The notes: generated by a model from the letters alone, not told the origin. Positions 35,535 to 47,900 are shown, counted from the stretch's first letter. The stretch: 64,000 bases of DNA from Aplidium turbinatum (GCA_918807975.1 OU964922.1:6895501-6959500), one strand, 5' to 3'. Translations and numbers: made by a program.

Positions 35535-35544
35535 CAGACTAGAT

Positions 35545-36381
35545 GGATGCAACCTAGTTCGTACCATGAACAGTTCGGACCGTCAGCTCGTACCTTGAAA
35601 AGATCGAGAAAAAAAATTAAAAAGCCGAAGTCGCCAATCGCAGTTTCCGCAATCATTTTAAAATTTTCCCCTGAAAAGATCGAGAGAAAAAATAGCTCAA
35701 AACCGAAGTCCGCTGATCGCAGTCTCCACAAACATTTTTCCGCAGTTTCCGCTAACTCTAACCATAGAGTAATCTATGCTCTAACCCTCGCTGATCGCAG
35801 TTTCCGTTAACCCTTACCCTAATTCTAACCATAGAGTAATCTATGCTCTAACCCTAACCTTTGCTGATCGCAGTTTCCGCAAACATTTTTCTGCAGTTTC
35901 CGTTAACCCTTACCCTAATTCTAACCTTAGAGTAATCTATGCTCTAACCCTCGCTGATCGCAGTTTTTCCGCAGTTTCCGCTAACCGCAGTTTCCGCTTA
36001 CCCTAACTCTAACCATAGAGTAATCTATGCTCTAACCCTAACCCTCGCTGATCGCAGTTTCCGCAAAAATTTTTCCGCAGTTTCCGTTAATCCTTACCCT
36101 AATTCTAACCATAGAGTAATCTATGCTCTAACCCTAACCCTCGCTGAATGCAGTTTCCGCAAACATTTTTCCGCAGTTTCGACAAACATTTTTTTGCAGT
36201 TTCCGCTAACCCTAACCCTCGAGTTTGTTTCAATTTGTTTGGGGAAACTCCGATCAGCGACTTCGGCTTTGTGCTATTAAACTGCGATCGGCAACTTCGG
36301 CTTTTTTTAATTTTTTCTCTCGATCTTTTCAGGGTACAAACTGACTGTACGAATGGTTCAAGGTATGAACTAGGTTGCACC
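35545..36381. mobile_element. MULE-like non-autonomous DNA transposon with internal minisatellite
   Basis: The flanks carry the same 10-mer CAGACTAGAT (35535-35544 and 36382-36391), a length typical of Mutator-like elements. The ends are inverted, left GGATGCAACCTAGTTCGTAC and the right end reverse-complemented GGTGCAACCTAGTTCATAC. Inverted similarity extends about 110 bp inward, to AAGCCGAAGTCGCCAATCGC. The interior (about 35700-36230) is a tandem array of about 100 bp built from CGCTGATCGCAGTTTCCGC, AACATTTTTCCGCAGTTTCC and CATAGAGTAATCTATGCTC, plus telomere-like TAACCCTAACCCT. No transposase. Confidence 0.75.
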
Positions 36382-36391
36382 CAGACTAGAT

Positions 36392-36944
36392 TATGCAAGT
36401 TGGATACTTCATTTTAACCATTTGTCCATCAACTTATATGTAGACTGTAAAATTTTTGAGTTTCAAGACTTGAACTGTTGCCATTGTTCACTTGTGCAGG
36501 TTTAACAGTTGACCTACCACTGTTTGGATTCAAAGAAAGTACCACTGTTACCACAAACTAAAAAGTCAAAACAAAACTGAGATGATGAAACAAATGTGTA
36601 TATTCAGGGCTGCCAGAGTGTCGGGCATATCCGCAAATGAAACAAAAACTCAAATTTTGAAACTAAGTTCTTAAGCTAATGCATAATATTTCAGTTAAGA
36701 TTAAGGCAGTTGGCTATTTGGTCGGCTCCGGTCTTTTAATCTGAAACACTATTTGACCAGTCATGACATTTTTTTTTTCTTCTTTTTTAAAGCAAAAGAC
36801 GAGAGGAGAAGAAAACAGTGCCTATATAAGTTCTAAATTCAATAGTTTTATTCAACTAGCAGCGCGTGCGATGTTTCTCGGGCTGGTATTCTCAAGGCTA
36901 TGAATTCGATACTACCCAGAAGCATTTTATTTCAATTGGAACCA
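36392..36944. other. No gene seen
   Basis: Short spacer between two DNA transposons, with nothing recognised. Confidence 0.4.
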
Positions 36945-38048
36945 TGGGTGTTAGGGTGGCCAAAAAAAATGGAAATTTTTTATTTTTGTTTGCACACCCT
37001 CTCATTTGAGGAGGATTCATGAAAAAATGACACTGTGAAAATTTGAAGTGAATCCGACAAGAGGAAGTGCTCTCCCATCGACCTCTAAATTTGCTTTCTT
37101 TGGCATAATTCGTCAAAATTCCTTGAATATGTGACGTAATTCTTTTTTGACTTATCTACATTGCAGTCCTGATTGCAGTTGCAGCATTTGTGTGTTAACC
37201 ATTGTTTTACTCTGAATTTATGATATAATAAGTGTTTCCACATGCAGAAAAACATAAATAATGCACAAAATAGATCACATTAACAAGCGTTTGGTATGAA
37301 ATTAAATGCACTGAACTTTAGCGAAAACCGTATAAAAGTACGTTCACCAGTCACAATCGCAACGCTTCAGGTGACAACACATTGCCCAGAAATTGCAAAA
37401 GAAATGTTTGTAAAGAGTCAAGCCATTGATTTTATTTAATGGAGCTGTTGGCATGTTGGCTTTTACTTGCACTTGTTGGAAGCAGCTTTCTGTGGTGCTC
37501 GATCACCTGATAGAGGAGCTGGCGCTGTTGTTCATTTTCCGTAAGGACTTCATTGAAGTCAGTAGCTAATTTGACTGCCCAGTGCCCGCTCTGCACAATC
37601 ATTGACGACTTTGAGATCATGGCATGCAAGAAATAGCAGCCTTCGATTAAATGCCTGCTGCATGACAGTGATAGCTCCAGTGTGGATTCCCGTATTGCTT
37701 GATGTCGTGTCAAAACAAAGTGCAGCTAAGTGCTCTGCTACAACTCGTGTATGAATTCCACTACTTTTTGGCCCATTAGTAATCCCGTTCCAACAGGCAG
37801 CTTCGGAATGCCAAGCAGTATCTCAACATGCATACCAGAAACTACAATGGCCAAAGATTCGCACTTTGTGCCATTGGCATTAGTCAAATGTTTACCATGA
37901 AAATGAACAACAAGTGGAACTGTAACTGTTGGTTTAAATTTTTGCAGCACTGCAGCTGCCAGGCTTTCACGTGAGGTGTTTCGAGCATTCAAGACAGAGG
38001 AATGTGACATTGTCAATTCATTTATATCAATTCCAGCTGCAGCAAGAG

Positions 38049-40252
38049 CAGGGCTGCGATTTTTTCTTTCTTGTCGAACGACCAAAAATTCTGCGTTTGT
38101 TTGTCGAATAGTGGTATGACGTCACAAAAGTCAGATTATAAGCATTTGGCCGCGAATTACTTCGTGATAGAGAATTTTTCCTTTGGCATCTCTTTAGTCT
38201 CGCTTAGTACGTTAATGGTTATGCACGTACCCGCATGCAAACACAGTTAGGAGCAAAACATGCAAGTTACCAAGAAACACAGCGAAGATAAAGCAAAACA
38301 TGAACTGCAGTCTTGCAGATAAAAGAAAACGGAACAATACCACGATAATACAAAACAACGGCGTAATGCTACAGGCCTACAGCGTTTAAGGTGTGCCGAG
38401 ATGGCAAACAAGCCTCTTCGTACAACATTGCAACAAACTACATGCAATCGCGTAAAGTAACACAAGAACGAATTGATTAATAACAGTGAAAAGGAAAGAA
38501 TATTAGTAACAACACAAACATTAATGCCAGGGCATGCTTGCTGCTAGATCTTGATTTTGCTGCCTCTGTATGACTTTAGACAGGAGATTTCGAATGCTTT
38601 GCGACGTTAGGCTACTAAACGCTATTAGCTGGAAGTTTACCTGAATGATAAGTTTAAAAGTGGCGTAGTCACGTGGCAATGCTTCTTTCGATAGCTCCTT
38701 CAAACAGATCCCACACTTCACTCGCTGTTTGCTTAACCGCTTCTCGGTAAGACCGACCGAAGCTTTTGCCATCCGTGTTGTCGGAGGATTCTTTCATTTT
38801 TTTGTCATTATAGGATACTGACTAACTGAAGACTATCCTATCTGTAGTTGGGCAAAGCTATGCTGTTCTTACAACTTGCCTATTAGGCCTACCTTGCCTT
38901 GTCCACTCCCAGTGACTACCTACTATTCCTCTAGAAGCGAACTCTTATATATATATAGTGACATTTCTTATCTGTGTTTCTGATTCTGAACATCTGGTCG
39001 GAAACTAGGCTATTTTCTTGATGTAAAAAACTTGCGTAATAAGTAGGCTTTATTGTGTTCTTTTATTGTGTGCTTCTGCAATTATTTTCTCCTGTATCAA
39101 TCACCTGCTTTAAGTTATATAACGGAAAGGAAATCTTACATTTGTTTTCGTCATCATGCACTGGCTACATAAATCCATCATTGTTAAATCTTTCAAAGGA
39201 TGGCATCTCGCCTGGTGCGAGACAAATTTCCTGCAGATGTCCAGACTTCTCAGCCAGCAAACTTGTTTATACATGTCATGCAATGTAAAAACGACGGGTT
39301 TTGCTAGCTGGGTTGTGTGTTTTTGTGAATGTGCAAAATCGCCCATTACGTGATCACAGGAACTCTTTTAGTGGAAGGAAGTGGAGTTGTAACCGTGTTT
39401 ATCTGTCTACTATTCTTTATTCACATTGCAAAACATTTCTGCAATCTTGGAACAACAAGTGCATAAGTCAGACATAAATACAAACTTGCAAACACGTTGA
39501 CAACTAAAAGTAGCCTACTTCGGTTATTTTATCTATAAAAGAAACCCGTTGTGTCGAATAGCATGAAACGTGTGTGGCGAAATGTTTCATGGCAGGCGTT
39601 AGAACTTCGATCAAAGCATTTTCCCACAATGTTCAAAATGTTCTGGAAGAATACTCCTTTTCACAAAAATAGCGGCTTTTTTCATCTGTATTTCTGAACA
39701 TCTGGTCGGAATTTACGCTGTTTTCTACATGTGAAAAACTTTCATAGCAAGTATCCAACAGTCATTTTACCAGAGCAATATTGTTAATTGGCTCAAACGG
39801 CGAAATACAAACTGGCATATACGTTGACAACTCAACGTAGCCTAGGTTATTTCATCTATAAAAGAAACCCGTTGTGTTGAATAGCACGAAACGTGTGTTG
39901 CGAAATGTTTGATGCCAGGTGTTGGAACTTCGATCAAAGCATTCTCCCACAGTGTTCAAAATGGCGGCCCTGACGCCTTGGGAGTTTCTCGTGTGAAGCG
40001 TCGCTTTTAGACCTAGCTTTGAAGTACCTAGCGCAAGAAAGTTTATGTAACTTTTATGATTGCATCACGTGATGCCCCCCCCCCCCCCCCCGATTGTTCC
40101 TCGACCTGACGACGTTTAGTCCTCTCTCAGTTTTTTTTTTCCTTTGTATTTTCCTTCTTTTTTTCGTTTTTCGTAAGGCACGGCGTTTGTCGAATAGTGA
40201 TGGCGCGTGTCGAGTGACCTCGTCACCAAAAAAGGCAAAAATCGCAGCCCTG
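38049..40252 (-). mobile_element. hAT transposon nested in the 5.2-kb element
   Basis: Inverted ends CAGGGCTGCGATTTTT (38049) and AAAAATCGCAGCCCTG (40252) are flanked by AGCAAGAG and AGCAAAAG, an 8-bp duplication with one mismatch. Skipping the element joins the host transposase frame cleanly. Minus-strand 38772-38640 starts MAKASVGLTEKRLSKQRVKC, continues GICLKELSKEALP, and may be a BED-type zinc-finger start. Internal direct repeats occur at 38970-39045/39684-39760 and 39500-39640/39838-39962. A run of 17 C lies at about 40075-40091. The transposase is largely lost. Confidence 0.8.
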
Positions 40253-40851
40253 AGCAAAAGCAGGAGTGACGATCATCATTGCTTGACGACTTGATGTTAT
40301 AGTTCTGTTCAGTGCTGCATTAAACAGTGGATTATCGATAATGCAGCGTTTTGGTAATGGCTGCTCCTACTGGGTTTTCTTTTGTTTTGGTGTTATTTGG
40401 ATTTACGGTGCAAACAGTGGGTCACTGGAAGAATCTTCATCATCTGCTAATCATTTTCAGATGAGAAAGCAGCAGCACTTGATGGTACTGGATCAATGCG
40501 ATTTCTGTTGCATCTCTGTTCATCATCTTTGCGCTTTCTATACTTTGCAGCAGCTTGCCGATGCATTGGGTCCTCTGTTGTCATCAGTATCTGTCATGCA
40601 CCAGCACCACCTTGGTCTATCAAAAACTGGCAGTCTTTTGGTATTGTTATGCGGCATTCCCAGTTAGCATGTGCAATATCAAATAATGCACTTAAGCTCT
40701 GGGTGAAGTCAGCTTCTGAGGTCAGCTGGGAAGCTGAATTTCGCCTCCCTTTGTGCTTTGATTCTGCTATATGCTCTTGATGGATGCATTTTAGTTTGGT
40801 AACAACGTGAGTCTTTGCAGTGGTAGCGATATTAGCTTTCAATCACAAGAA

Positions 40852-41080
40852 CTGTACTGCAAGCAAGTGGCAGTGTAACCTTATTGATCTTCATCTCGTA
40901 GAACCACACCCCATACAGGCAGCTGACATAGCCCCTCAAGGGAGTCAACATTAGAGAGTGGGTGTCCATTTGTTGACTCTCTTGAGGGCCATGTCAGCTG
41001 CCTGTATGGGGTGTGGTTCTTCGCCGTCTACTACGAGATGAAGGTCAATAAGATTGCACTGCCACTTGCATGCAGTACAG
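40852..41080. repeat. Inverted repeat at the head-to-head junction
   Basis: Left arm 40852-40950 and right arm 40971-41080 are inverted copies with a 20-bp spacer. Shared words include ACCACACCCCATACAGGCAG. The right arm has about 11 extra bases (TCGCCGTCTAC). It marks the point where the minus-strand and plus-strand copies of the 5.2-kb element face each other. Confidence 0.9.
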
Positions 41081-42151
41081 TTGCAGATGAAGTAATATTA
41101 ACTACTACCATCTATGCCACTTTTTGGTTTGCAGCACCATCAATATCTGCTCCTACAAATGACCTAGCAATGTTACAGCTCACAGAGGATTATAAAGAGG
41201 TTGACAATGCAATTTTTCAAGTGGCAGAAAAAAGTTGAGGTTGCGCTTGTGGTAGCCTACATCAGTGAGGATCTTGCTGCACTGCCTTTATTCAGTGATA
41301 ATAACACAGACTGATGATGAAAAGAAGGCAATCGTTAATGCTCTTAAGAAAGACCCATTTTCCGAAGATGTTCGTCGTGTTGCCCCAAACAAAATTGTCA
41401 AGTTTTAACGTCTCTCTTTGGCACAGTTTGTAACACAGCGTTCACTTAACCTTTTCGAGTCACTGCTTCTGTTGACACATGGCGTGATCGTGATGATTAT
41501 AAAGAAGCATGCAAAGTTTGGCGTCATCTCAAAGTCGTCAATGATTGTGCAGAGCGGGCAGTCAAATTAGCTACTGACTTCAATAAAGTCCATACAAAAA
41601 ATGAACAACAGCGCCAGCTCCTCTATCAAGTGGTCAAGCACCACAGAAAGCTGCTTCCAACAAGTGCAATAAAGTCAACCAATGGCTTGACTCTTTACCA
41701 ACATTTCTCTTGCAATTTCTGGGCAATGTGTTGTCACCTGAAGCGTTGCGATCGTGACTGGTGAACGTACTTTTATGCGGTTTTAGCTAAAGTTTAGTGC
41801 ATTTTACTTCATACCAAACGCTTGTTAATGTGATCTATTTTGTGTATTATTTCTGTTTTTCTGCATGTGGAAACACTTATTGTATCATAAATTCAGAGTA
41901 AAACAATGGTTTACACAAAAATGCTGCAACTGCAATGTAGATAAGTCAAAAAAGAATTACGTCACATATTCAAGGAATTTTGACGAATTATGCCAAAGAA
42001 AGCAAAATTTGAGGTCGGTGGGAGAGCACTTCCTCTTGTCGGATTCACTTCAAATTTTCATAGTGTCATTTTTTCATGAATCCTCCTCAAATGAGAGGGT
42101 GTGCAAACAAAAATAAAAAATTTCCATTTTTTTTGGCCACCCTAATGGGTG

Positions 42152-42816
42152 TACTAATATTTTTTCCCCTAAGTTAAGGATGGAATAAAAAACTTTATAT
42201 AACCTTCGGAGAAAAAGATATGGTTAATTGAAAATGGTTCGAAAAATCGAATGCGGAAAAGTTTAAAGGGTACCCGGTACCTAAAACTTTAAAGCATCAT
42301 ATTTCCAAAACTATAATAGATACTGAGCTAAAATTTGTAATGCATGGCTACATCATGCCAAATAACATTTTGACCAAGTTTGAGCAAAATCGAATAGGGT
42401 CAAACTGATAGGTCTAGGACGCTTGGCATGGAATGACCCTATTACTAGTCTACGATTAATAAAATAATTAATTGTTTGACTGATATCTACTGTAATGTTA
42501 TGTTTGTGGATGAGTGAAAAACTTGTAAACAATGTATAGTAGACAGAAGGGTATTAGTTCATACAGACTATGAACATTTGTTTTTTTTTAATTTGTAGTG
42601 CACATACATACATTTTCCAGCTTTAAGATATTCATTTTAAGAATTACTGGACTGGTATGGGCTTGATAATCATATTTTGTAATTATTCTTATTCTTTTTT
42701 GCAATTTTTGAGAGGGTCTAATACTTTGTTACAAGCTTTACCCCAAATGTTGTAGGTGCAAGTAAATTAAAATATATATAATAAATGGTTCTTCTTTCGT
42801 TTGAGACTAGATCAAA
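42152..42816. other. No gene seen
   Basis: AT-rich spacer, with no similarity recognised. Confidence 0.4.
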
Positions 42817-43660
42817 TCAAATTTCAGGGCAGGTGATGGAGAGCCAGGTGAGTGTAGCTTCGTCCAGCGTTGCTATACCATGCGTTCCATTTGGTGCCTT
42901 ATAGATCGGACATTCGAGAACGACATGGTTAGCAGTTTGTTCCTCTGCGCCGCATTCGCAGGCCGGTGAGGGAGCCAAACCCCACTTGTGCATGTTGGAA
43001 TGGAAGCGACCGACTCCGGTTCGGATTCTGTTGAGCTTGACCCAAGTCGGCCGAGGCAGGTCCATACCAGGGGGGCGCGCCACCGGGTGAGGTATAAAAC
43101 GATGTAGTTTCGTGTCGGTGGCACACCACGCTGCATTCCAATTGTCTTCCATGAAGTGTGCTGCGCTGATGGCATGATCGCTGAACGGATGTAGTAATTC
43201 AACAGCAGCTGGCACAAAGGGGTGTCTTGACTTTAATTGCCGGGGAGATTCCTGAGGTGGGATGTTGAGTTTTGCATGAAGCAAGTGGTTAGGATTCCCC
43301 GCCCGGCGAGCCAGGTGTGTAAGGGCTCCCTTTCGGCGAAGCTCAGCAGGTTGGATGCCTGCGAGGATTGGTAAATACTCTGTTGGAGTTGGGCGCAGGC
43401 ATCCAGTTACAGTTCGCAATGCGTCGTTGATTGGGCTGTCGATGAGACGGGTGTGGGCACTGCGGCACCAGGCAGGGGCGCAGTATTCAGCAGTGGAGTG
43501 GACCAACGCCAGGGTTGCAGTGCGCAAGGTGTCAGCACCTGCACCCCAAGTTGTGCCTGCCAAACGTCTCAGCAGGGCGACGCGAGATGTCAGCTTTTTG
43601 CGTAGTGACTGTAAATGGTGACGGTATGTGAGTGACCTGTCAAGTGTAACCTCAAGGTAT
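42817..43660 (-). mobile_element. LINE RT C-terminal fragment (Jockey/CR1-type)
   Basis: An open minus-strand frame of 248 residues holds the post-palm region of a non-LTR retrotransposon: ATLALVHSTAEYCAPAWCRS, NDALRTVTGCLRPTPTEYLP, NRIRTGVGRFHSNMHKWGL and ACECGAEEQTANHVVLEC. It ends SITCPEI and stop at 42817. Frame open to about 43563, with homologous sequence to about 43660. The catalytic palm is not in this fragment. It is the same family as 4713-5113, and is less decayed than its neighbours. Confidence 0.8.
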
Positions 43661-43679
43661 GTAGGCTAGGTTCTGGGCA

Positions 43680-44140
43680 GGGCGGCAAAATTTTGCCGTT
43701 CCTGCCCAGACTAAATGGTTGTCAATGTATCTGAATCCATATAATTTCTCAGTTTTTATAATGCCAAGAACCCTTTGCAACATTCTCACAAACTTTATCT
43801 ATGTGGTGTTTCATCGTTAACTTATTATCAATATAGAATCCATGGTATTTGATTTTTTGGTGAATTTGTTTAATGTTTACTCCCAATCTAAATTTGAACA
43901 TCATTGATTAGTTTTTTTTATTTGTAACAAGCATGTATTTTGTTTTTGTAAAATTTATTGATAGCCTGTTAAGTTTCATCCATCATTCGATTAGTGTCAT
44001 CAGCAAATAATTTAACAGTCATTTTTGTTGAGTTAGGCAGATCGTTTGCATACCGTACAACAAAAAGTGGAGAGGTCCCAGTGTTGAACCTTGAGGTACC
44101 GGTAATCCACAGGTAACTTTTCGAGAAGTAGAAGGAACGC
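43680..44140 (-). mobile_element. LINE RT palm fragment (CR1/L2-like)
   Basis: On the minus strand, LFVVRYANDLPNSTK then MTVKLFADDTNRM (about 44090-43990) is the palm with the FADD catalytic box. Downstream, INFTKTKYMLVTNKK and IDNKLTMKHHIDKVCENVAK follow in shifted frames. It is a broken copy of a different LINE from the one to its left, so two elements abut near 43670. Confidence 0.7.
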
Positions 44141-44149
44141 CATTTATAA

Positions 44150-44428
44150 CTGTGTAATAATAATAATAATGTTAGTTTTTATATAGCGCTGTATCCATCG
44201 CAGAATGCGTTGCTCCTCAGCGCTTTACAAAGCAGACAGTGTCAATGCAGCCGTATAGAGGCGCAACTGAGTACATTATTACCCGAATCCACTCCATTAC
44301 TCAGTGCCAAGCAGAAATTAGATTCAGTACCATTTTTAAAAAGTCTTTGGTATGACCCGACAAGGTATCGAACCCATGCCTACCGACTCAGAGGCGGGCG
44401 CACTAACCACTAAGCCACCGAGCCGGTA
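44150..44428 (-). repeat. tRNA-derived SINE
   Basis: Read on the minus strand, it begins CCGGCTCGGTGGCTTAGTGG (A box within GGCTTAGTGG). TGGGTTCGATACC (B box) follows about 50 bases later, then a body with GTAAAGCGCTGAGGAGCAAC and a GCGCTATATAAAAAC stretch that ends in an ATT repeat. The head and tail structure is that of a retroposed SINE common in aquatic animals. It lies about 500 bp upstream of the MBOAT1/2 start codon. Confidence 0.8.
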
Positions 44429-44943
44429 ATGTGTATTGTTGACGGTTGTTGATGTAACTTTTCTTTTATAGTTTTATTTATGAGAATAGCATGGTTGATT
44501 GTATCATATAAAAATTAATGAAATGTTTGGCAACCCTGGTAACTCCTAGACCGCTACATCGGTGACCAACCATGGCCTACCGGCGCGGTAGTTTTGGAAG
44601 ACATTTATTGACTTTTTGGCGGCTATGGTTGCCAGAAATTAGAGACCTGTAATATATCCGTATGTAATAGCAAGGAGAAGATTTTTCACAGCTTGAAGCT
44701 GCAGTTTTTTGTCTGACTCTCTTCAGGACCTATCATTAAAATAAAGTAATTATTTAAGATTAGGTTAGCAAACTAATCTTTGAAATAAAGGACAACATGA
44801 TGAGCTTTCATAATATGTGCTCAGCTAATAGTTTTAACTTTATTGTATTTATTTTAAGTTGTATTTAGGTTTATGAACCTGCTGTTTTATGGTTGTCTAA
44901 ATGTCACTGATATTCCAAAGCTTTCTATCCTGCAACAGTTGAA
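44429..44943 (+). promoter_or_regulatory. Upstream region of the MBOAT1/2 gene
   Basis: No coding sequence recognised. The 5' untranslated region and promoter of the acyltransferase should lie here. A short GC-rich stretch (CCTACCGGCGCGGTAG, near 44577-44592) is palindromic. No TATA box is convincing. Confidence 0.3.
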
Positions 44944-47900
44944 ATGAATCTCATACTGTACAGTGTTGCTTGGCTTTTAGAAACTGTATTTGGTCAAACA
45001 ATCGAGCCAGAGCAGGTATGTACCTTTTTTTTCACATCAATTTGAAAGCATAATAATTTGAAATGCTTCCATAAAGCCCTTAATAAATTGTTATGTTATT
45101 TCAGCTTGGATTTTTTGTGGGTTTGTACATTTCCTTGTCTGGGGCATATTTCTTCAAAAACAAACTCCAGTATTCCAATGTTCCTGTCGAGAGCCAACTT
45201 TATTTTGTTGGATGCTTGGGAGTATGGCTGTATTACTTTTTATGGGGGTGGTAAGTTTTGAACACTGTGTTGTGCTATAGTATTGTTGTCAGGGCTGGAA
45301 AAAATGTTTAGCTTCCCGGGAATCTGTTTTTTAGCGAAAAATTTCCCGCGGCTTACAATCACGATAATGACGTCATAATTACACCGTTTACAGTTTTCCG
45401 GCGAAAAGCCTCACGCAAAAAATATAGACGGCCATCCGTAGCTTCATAGTTCCAATAAAGAATCTTGGTATCGTATTCGTAAGCAGACATGGCGCACTGT
45501 TTGTGCCTGATGTGCCCGCTTTGATCGGAATACATTGGCCAACAACAATAGCTTAATAAATTATACGCCGCATGCTTACAAATTAGATCCACTGACTCAC
45601 CGACCACCGTGTGAATGTCATGAAACAATACGACATCACGAGCCGCTTGTTACGTACTTGACAAGTTGACAATATGCTTCATGCTCCAACGGGTTGATAG
45701 TATGTGCAATGTGCATGAATAGCATAACTAATTATTAAGCGATATAGGCATATAGCACAAAAAACGGCCAGACGGCTGAATGCACAACAAGTTTCGCTGA
45801 GTGAGAACACAAGACAGGCCTCGAAGTTTGTATTCTTTTCCGGCGGTCAAGCATGTCCTACCGGACTGGCCCTTTCAACGGACATTTAATATCTCAACCG
45901 GACATATTTTTGCATGTAGATTTTGCACAAAATCACACTACAGTACTGTCTACTGTGTAGTCGTGTTTGTAGAAGAAGATTTTCTACAGCAGACAAATGT
46001 GTCTAATACCCTCCCTTCTGTGCAGAAATTATATTTCTATCACTATCAGCGTGAATAAGGTCGCCACATTCGCCTTAGCACGTGCGGAACCCAGCTGAGA
46101 CTTGCTTCTCTGTGACGTTTCTTTTTAACAAACGATCAATGTTACGCAATAATCCTCATTGTTAAAATTAGAATACAGATCCTGCCGAAAAGTTCAGACA
46201 ACTTTATTTCAAGGCAACATTGCAAGGCGTTGAAATGATGTAAAAATGGCTACTTTTGCCATCAGCTCGTTAACCACGCCACTCTAATGTGATCTTTAAA
46301 GCAATTGCCTTTAGCCTACTATTATTGTTTCTGCTCCGTATTTGTTCGGGTTAAACAAACAATTGTAACAATTTAAATTTAAAATATATTTTTGCTGCAT
46401 TAGCTCTATTTTTGTCAAGAATTTTGCGGCGGTCATTTATGACCGACCAATGAGTCGGCTTCGGCAGACATTCGAAGTCATTTCGGAGGTCGTGTCCGCC
46501 ATGACTGCCGGATATTTCGAGGCCTACAAGACGTTGGGAAAATTACTTCTGTAACCTACAAAACAACCAGTCGGTTACACAAAGAATAACGAAATGCATT
46601 AATTAACTTGACAACAAAATCAAAATTACGACGCTAAAACAACTGTTTTTGTAAATCAAAGAAACCGCAAGCAAGTTTTGCCCATGCGAAATTACTACAA
46701 ATACATTACCAGGACATAAAAAATGGTGACAATTTCTTGTTGTTTGGTCTATCTACCACAGCAGACACTTTGTACATTTTCGAGCGAATGTCATTAGTAG
46801 GCCTACTAAAATGCCATAGTTTTCCTTTGAAATGTAGGTTAAGAGCTTGTTTCACGATGCTATTACACTTGCTTATGTGAGGCCCATTCCAGTGAATGAA
46901 CAGCTCGTTGCTAATGTCTTTATTTTTTATTTGTGGATGTTTTTGTACCTCCGCAAACATTTCGAATTTTTTCAATTACACTTCCCGTGCTTTTTACGAC
47001 GCTTTCGGGCGGACTACTGCAATATATTTGCGCAATTTTGCTAAGAACTTGTTCAGCTCTGAGGTACAAGTTGGAAATCGTAAATACGCACTACGCAGTG
47101 ATACGAATCAGTGTCGGAACTGCAATGTGTCAGCAAATTACGATGACGGTTGACGGTGAATGAAAGACGTTATAGTAACGTGATTCTTACAGTCAAAATT
47201 TCCCGCGAACCGACAAATTTCCCGGGAATGTCATTCCCGGATTCCCCATTTTTTCCAGGCCTGATTGTTGTATCGATACTTTTTTGTTAACTTTGTTTTA
47301 GCTATTGGCCTTTTATTGTACCATGATAAAAATGATGCCTTGATATAAAAAGTGTTTGTCAAAAGTTTCGGTAAATAGCCTTTTTATGATTTGTCAAGTT
47401 CTCCGTTGGAGCTAGTGTTGTCACTTTTTCAGAATTTAAGAAAAAAGCTTGTTTCTATTTTCGATATATATCATATATTTAGGTTATTGTTCTAAACATT
47501 CTCTTCTATAAGTGAACACTGAACAACTTAAAAAGGTTTAAAACAAATCGTATTTGGAAATGAAAGTAAGAAAATAGAAGTCTAAGTTAATATCCTACTA
47601 TTCTTTTTATAGGCTTGTTATTATTCCAGTATTTGAGGTTGTTGTTTGCTATGCTTTGACACGGACTCTGTCCATACAATCATCCAGCAGGTAAATATTT
47701 TTTCTATTTCATACGTAATGCCAGATAAGCATGCAAGCTAAGTAATAAATTAACAATTTATTGGAAAACAACTTGTAAAGTTAGACAGTTAGTTGTGAAT
47801 CACTTCTTCACTTATACCATAATAAATATTGTGGGCAAATACTCTCAATGGAAATAACAGAATAATATTTGTTTTCAGATTTGTGTTTATCTTTGCAATG

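Larger units (their letters stand above)
36951..42145 (-). mobile_element. 5.2-kb DNA transposon with long inverted ends, little-described family
   Basis: The element begins TTAGGGTGGCCAAAAAAAAT, ends in the exact inverse, and is flanked by TGGGTG on both sides (36945-36950, 42146-42151). Inverted arms cover about 36951-37617 and 41527-42145. The minus-strand protein, split by a nested hAT, shows SLSALFDIAHANWECRI (about 40680), VTPAFAAAGIDINEL (across the hAT site), VPLVVHFHGKHLTNANGTK (about 37890), CFDTTSSNTG (about 37700), RRLLFLAC (about 37640), then RAVKLATDFN-type sequence (about 37560). This order recurs in uncharacterised transposon-like proteins of hydra and insects, as I remember them. 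The middle part is missing from the left copy but partly kept in the plus-strand right copy (YEMKVNKIALPLACSTVADE at about 41030-41090). The whole looks like two copies head to head. Confidence 0.7.

Noticed and set aside
40341-40780. Plus-strand frames of 108 and 94 residues
   Set aside because: They are antisense to the minus-strand transposon protein of the 5.2-kb element (LFDIAHAN region).
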